Assembly (NCBI GenBank): GCA_022340865.1
Contig: JAJDNC010000049.1
Location: forward strand, 1 to 64,000
Length of the DNA stretch: 64,000 bases
Reading direction: 5' to 3'
From: Gemmatimonadota bacterium
GTDB lineage: Bacteria; Gemmatimonadota; Gemmatimonadetes; Longimicrobiales; Gaopeijiaceae
Below the pieces are notes generated by a model, which did no database searches, was not told the DNA's origin, and was given only the letters and a program-made list of their open reading frames with translations. Made by a program: the position numbers and the translations under genes. Shown piece by piece: positions 60,716 through 64,000 of this stretch (its first letter is position 1; every line of letters begins with the position of its first letter).

Positions 60716-61370
60716 GGATCTCCGGCAGCACGCAGCGCAGCCGCCCCAGGGGGACCGTCCCCTCGCGGATGACGACGCAGCGGGCATTGGTGCAGTCGAT
60801 GACGGTGGAGGGCCCCGACGGCGGCAGCGTGCCCGCGTCGAGGACCCACATCTCGGGTCCGGCCCCCAGCGTGCGCGCCACCTCCAACGCCTCGGTGCCC
60901 GACCGCGCCGGCGACTCGCCGGGGACGTTGGCGCTGGTGGAGGTGAGGGGCGCCGCCACGGCGGCCAGAAGCCGGGCCACGAGCGGGTGGGGACTGACGC
61001 GCACGGCCACGCTCCCCGCGGGGCTACGGACGCCGGGAGGAAAGACGCCGTCGGGATCGCCGAGCACCAGCGTGAGCGCGCCGGGCCAGAAGATGCGGGC
61101 CAGCTCCCGGGCCTCCGCGGTCCACGAGAGGCCCGCCACGTCGTCCACGCCCCGCACCACGGCGATGAAGGGCTTCTCCGGCTCCCGCCGCTTCAGGGCC
61201 CGGAGGCGGGCGACGGCCTTGGGCGTGCACAGTCCCCCCAGGCCGTACACCGTCTCGGTGGGATACGCCGCCAGCCCTCCGCCGCGAACGTGGTCCGCGA
61301 CACCACCGAGGTCCATGGAGTCGATGTCGGCTCCACGGAGATCCATCACGGTCGGGCCGGGGCTCACCAT
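60705..61370 (-). CDS. tsaC: Threonylcarbamoyl-AMP synthase (Sua5/YrdC/YwlC family)
   Basis: GGGLAAYPTETVYGLGGLCTPKAVARLRALKRREPEKPFIAVV; FWPGALTLVL; VAVRVSPHPLVARLLAAVAAPLTSTSANVPGESPAR. Confidence 0.94.
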   Translation of the reverse strand: MVSPGPTVMDLRGADIDSMDLGGVADHVRGGGLAAYPTETVYGLGGLCTPKAVARLRALKRREPEKPFIAVVRGVDDVAGLSWTAEARELARIFWPGALTLVLGDPDGVFPPGVRSPAGSVAVRVSPHPLVARLLAAVAAPLTSTSANVPGESPARSGTEALEVARTLGAGPEMWVLDAGTLPPSGPSTVIDCTNARCVVIREGTVPLGRLRCVLPEIHGR

Positions 61371-62047
61371 GCCGTCGCCCTCCGGGACTGCAGAAGGGCC
61401 TCCGCCACGGGCACGTCCTCGGGGCGTGTCACCTTTATGTTCGACGGACCGTCGTCCACCAGGTGGACCTCCCCGCCCACGCGCTCCACCAGCGCGGCGT
61501 CGTCGGTGGCATCCCCTCCGCCCATGGCGTAGGCGCGTCGCAGGACATCCGCAGGAAAGACCTGAGGCGTGTGCGCATGCCAGAACCGGGCGCGGTCGGG
61601 CGTGCCCACGATGGCGCCGTCGAGCCCAACCTCCTTGAGGGTGTCCACCGCCGGGCATCCGGCTACCGCACCGCACCCTCCGGAGGCCAGGTCGATGCAA
61701 CGCGCCACCACCTCCGCCGTGACCAGCGGGCGCGCGGCGTCGTGCACCGCGATGACCTCCAGGTCCCGGGGCAGCGCCGCCAGCGCCGCGCGTACGGAGT
61801 CGGTACGGGTGTCCCCACCCGCCACCACGCCCACGCGGGCATCGAGATCCACGAGCCAGGACGGCGGGGAGGCCGCGTCTTCGGGAGCGAGGGCCACCAC
61901 CACCGACACGACCCGAGGGTCGTCGAGGAGGGGCCGCAGCGCATGCACCAGAACCGGCTCGCCGAGCAACTCGATGAACGGCTTGCGCACACCGCCCATC
62001 CGCCGCCCGGCGCCTGCTGCCGGTACGGCGACGCCGACGCGGATCAC
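61364..62047 (-). CDS. ispD: 2-C-methyl-D-erythritol 4-phosphate cytidylyltransferase
   Basis: VAVPAAGAGRRMGGVRKPFIELLGEPVLVHALRPLL; VHDAARPLVTAEVV; HTPQVFPADVLRRAYA. Confidence 0.96.
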   Translation of the reverse strand: MIRVGVAVPAAGAGRRMGGVRKPFIELLGEPVLVHALRPLLDDPRVVSVVVALAPEDAASPPSWLVDLDARVGVVAGGDTRTDSVRAALAALPRDLEVIAVHDAARPLVTAEVVARCIDLASGGCGAVAGCPAVDTLKEVGLDGAIVGTPDRARFWHAHTPQVFPADVLRRAYAMGGGDATDDAALVERVGGEVHLVDDGPSNIKVTRPEDVPVAEALLQSRRATAW

Positions 62048-63477
62048 GGGCCGAAGGGGGAGTGACGGTCGTCGGACTGCTGGACCACCGGCCGCTGGTC
62101 GAGCGATTCGAATCGGGTCCAGGCCTTGTGGAACATGAGCTTGACGACGCCCGTGGGGCCGTTCCGCTGCTTGGCGACGATCAGATCCGTCATGCCCTGC
62201 ACCTCCCGAGCTTCTTCACGCTTGCCCTGCAGCTCGAGATAGTATTCTTCCCGGTACAGGAACATGACCAGATCGGCATCCTGCTCGATGGAGCCCGATT
62301 CCCTCAGGTCGGACAGCTGGGGTCGGTTTCCGGTCCGCTGCTCCGTCGCGCGGCTGAGCTGCGACAGAGCGATCACCGGCACGCTCAGCTCCCTCGCCAG
62401 AGCCTTGAGGCCCCGCGAGATCTCGCTGACCTCCTGAACCCGATTGTCGGGCCTCGACGACCCGGACATGAGCTGCAGATAGTCCAGGATGATCAGTCCC
62501 AACTCCCGCCCCTCGCGCCTGATCTCCGCCTGCAGCCGACGAGCCTTCGCCCGGGTCTCGAGGATCGTCACCCCCGGGGAGTCGTCGATCCAGATGGGAG
62601 CCGTGTTCAGATGTCCCGCCGCGGTGGCGATCCTGGTGTGCTCCTCCGCCTCCAACCGCTTGTGCCGCAGCCGATGCAGGTCGATGGCCGCCTCGGCGCA
62701 CAGGAGACGCTCCACCAGCTGCTCCTTCGACATCTCCAGGGAGAGCACCGCCGTCGGCACGTCGTGCCGCAGAGACGCGTTGGCCGCCACGTTCAGTGCC
62801 CAGGACGTCTTGCCCATGGAGGGGCGCGCGGCGACGATGCACAGATCACCGCGTTGGAAGCCCGAGGTCGTGGCATCGAGATCCGCGAACCCCGAGGAGA
62901 CGCCCGTGACGCCGCCACCGCTCTCCTGCCGAGCCTCGATCTGCTCCATCGCGGACCAGAGGATCTCCTTGATCCACACGAAGCCCACTCGGCTCTTGCT
63001 CTCCGCCACCTGGAAGATCCGGGCTTCCGCCTGGTCCAGGAGCTCCTCGATGCTGCGCTCCCCCTGGTCGTAGACGTCCCGGATGATCTGCGTGGCCTGC
63101 TCCACCAGCCGCCGGAGCAGCGCCTTGTCCCGAACGATGCGCGCGTGGTACTCCACGTTCGCGGCGGTGGGTACGGCGTCCACCAGAGCCGCCAGGTACT
63201 CGAAGCCTCCCGCGGCCTCCATCTCGCCGGTCTTCTTCAGCTCCTCCGAGACCGTGATGACATCGATGACGCCGCCGCGCTCGTAGAGCCGGACCATGGC
63301 CCGGTAGAGGCGGCGGTTCGCCTCGCGGTAGAACATCGCTTCGTTGAGGTGCTCGATGGCCCGGGTCACGGCATCCCGGTCGATGAGCATACCCCCCAGC
63401 ACCGCCGTCTCCGCCTCCAGAGAGAAGGGGGGCGTACGGTCGAAGACGGCCTGGGCGAAGTTCGCGGACGCTTCCAT
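62044..63477 (-). CDS. dnaB: Replicative DNA helicase
   Basis: PFSLEAETAVLGGMLIDRDAVTRAIEHL; LCIVAARPSMGKTSWALNVAANAS; LGLIILDYLQLM; DLRESGSIEQDADLVMFLYREEYY. Confidence 0.97.
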   Translation of the reverse strand: MEASANFAQAVFDRTPPFSLEAETAVLGGMLIDRDAVTRAIEHLNEAMFYREANRRLYRAMVRLYERGGVIDVITVSEELKKTGEMEAAGGFEYLAALVDAVPTAANVEYHARIVRDKALLRRLVEQATQIIRDVYDQGERSIEELLDQAEARIFQVAESKSRVGFVWIKEILWSAMEQIEARQESGGGVTGVSSGFADLDATTSGFQRGDLCIVAARPSMGKTSWALNVAANASLRHDVPTAVLSLEMSKEQLVERLLCAEAAIDLHRLRHKRLEAEEHTRIATAAGHLNTAPIWIDDSPGVTILETRAKARRLQAEIRREGRELGLIILDYLQLMSGSSRPDNRVQEVSEISRGLKALARELSVPVIALSQLSRATEQRTGNRPQLSDLRESGSIEQDADLVMFLYREEYYLELQGKREEAREVQGMTDLIVAKQRNGPTGVVKLMFHKAWTRFESLDQRPVVQQSDDRHSPFGP

Positions 63478-63607
63478 GAGTGTCGGGGGACTCTGGCTGT
63501 CGAAACGTTCAATCTACGCGGGCACGCGGTGGCCCGCACACGGTGTCCGCCGCGCGACGGCATCCCGCGTGGACCGGCGGGGCCGAAGGCGGCGGACGAT
63601 CTCCTCG

Positions 63608-64000
63608 CTATCCCCCGTCCATGACCTGTCTGAGAAGCTGGAGGTCGTCCCAGAACGCGCGTGTCCAACCGGAGTTCCGGAGGAGCGCAGCCGGGTGGTA
63701 CGTCACCACCAGGGGGATGCCCTCGTAGGCATGGACGGATCCGCGGAGCCGACCGATGGGTTTCTTCTCCCCCGTGAGGAGCTGGGCGGAGAACGTGCCT
63801 ACGGCGAGCAGCACCTGGGGGGCCACGAGCTCGAGCTGCTTCTTCAGGTACGGAGAGCACGCCTCGATCTCGTCGGGCAGCGGGTTACGGTTCCCCGGCG
63901 GGCGACACTTGAGGACGTTGCAGATGTAGACCGATTCCTTCCTCGACAGGTCGACGCACGCCAGGAGCAGGTCCAGGAACTGGCCCGCGGCTCCCACGAA
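63608..64000 (-). CDS. Family 4 uracil-DNA glycosylase (partial, runs off window end)
   Basis: VYICNVLKCRPPGNRNPLPDEIEACSPYLKKQLELVAPQVLLAVGTFSAQLLTGEKKPIGRLRGSVHAYEGIPLVVTYHPAALLRN. Confidence 0.93.
   Translation of the reverse strand, partial: FVGAAGQFLDLLLACVDLSRKESVYICNVLKCRPPGNRNPLPDEIEACSPYLKKQLELVAPQVLLAVGTFSAQLLTGEKKPIGRLRGSVHAYEGIPLVVTYHPAALLRNSGWTRAFWDDLQLLRQVMDGG

Noticed and set aside
62044-63477. Possible intein in dnaB
   Set aside because: The 477-aa protein has contiguous Walker A and DnaB motifs with no insertion.

Overview
High-GC bacterial chromosomal window, densely coding and mostly on the minus strand. Gene content is largely core metabolism. I infer a Gemmatimonadota-like lineage from gene content only and have not tested it. 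Blocks, left to right: S41 protease and XerC/D recombinase; DedA; ispF; a fatty-acid/phospholipid cluster (DUF177-rpmF-plsX-fabH-fabD-fabG-acpP-fabF); ndk; an EIIA-like+CBS protein; sucCD; a UPF0182 protein; a phosphohexomutase; a complete nuoA-N operon (~14.8 kb); dcd; two FKBP lipoproteins; an acyl-CoA dehydrogenase; sdhCAB; mdh; moaA-moaE-moaD; an ECF sigma/anti-sigma/Spy-like module; HU; carA; rnhA; lipB; 2-oxoacid dehydrogenase E2 and E1beta; secG; tpiA; pgk; a TonB-C/TPR/GWxTD membrane protein paired with a second ECF sigma; gapA; comF; aroE; a low-MW phosphatase; tsaC; ispD; dnaB; and a partial uracil-DNA glycosylase. No rRNA, tRNA or CRISPR was recognised. The most interesting non-routine signals are: (1) two MITE-like inverted-repeat elements in operon spacers (fabH/fabD and mdh/sdhC), the second flanked by TA and supplying the last base of the mdh stop codon; (2) an ECF sigma factor overlapping a gene for a TonB-C + TPR + GWxTD transmembrane protein, a possible trans-envelope signalling pair; (3) a shared TAACG-N15/16-CGTnT motif immediately before both ECF sigma genes; (4) an E1beta gene with no ATG/GTG/TTG before its conserved N-terminus, but with a CTGA overlap with the secG stop, and no adjacent E1alpha; (5) a ~730 bp, comparatively AT-rich convergent spacer with paired repeats and hairpins. 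All functional claims come from reading the sequence; no database search was run.
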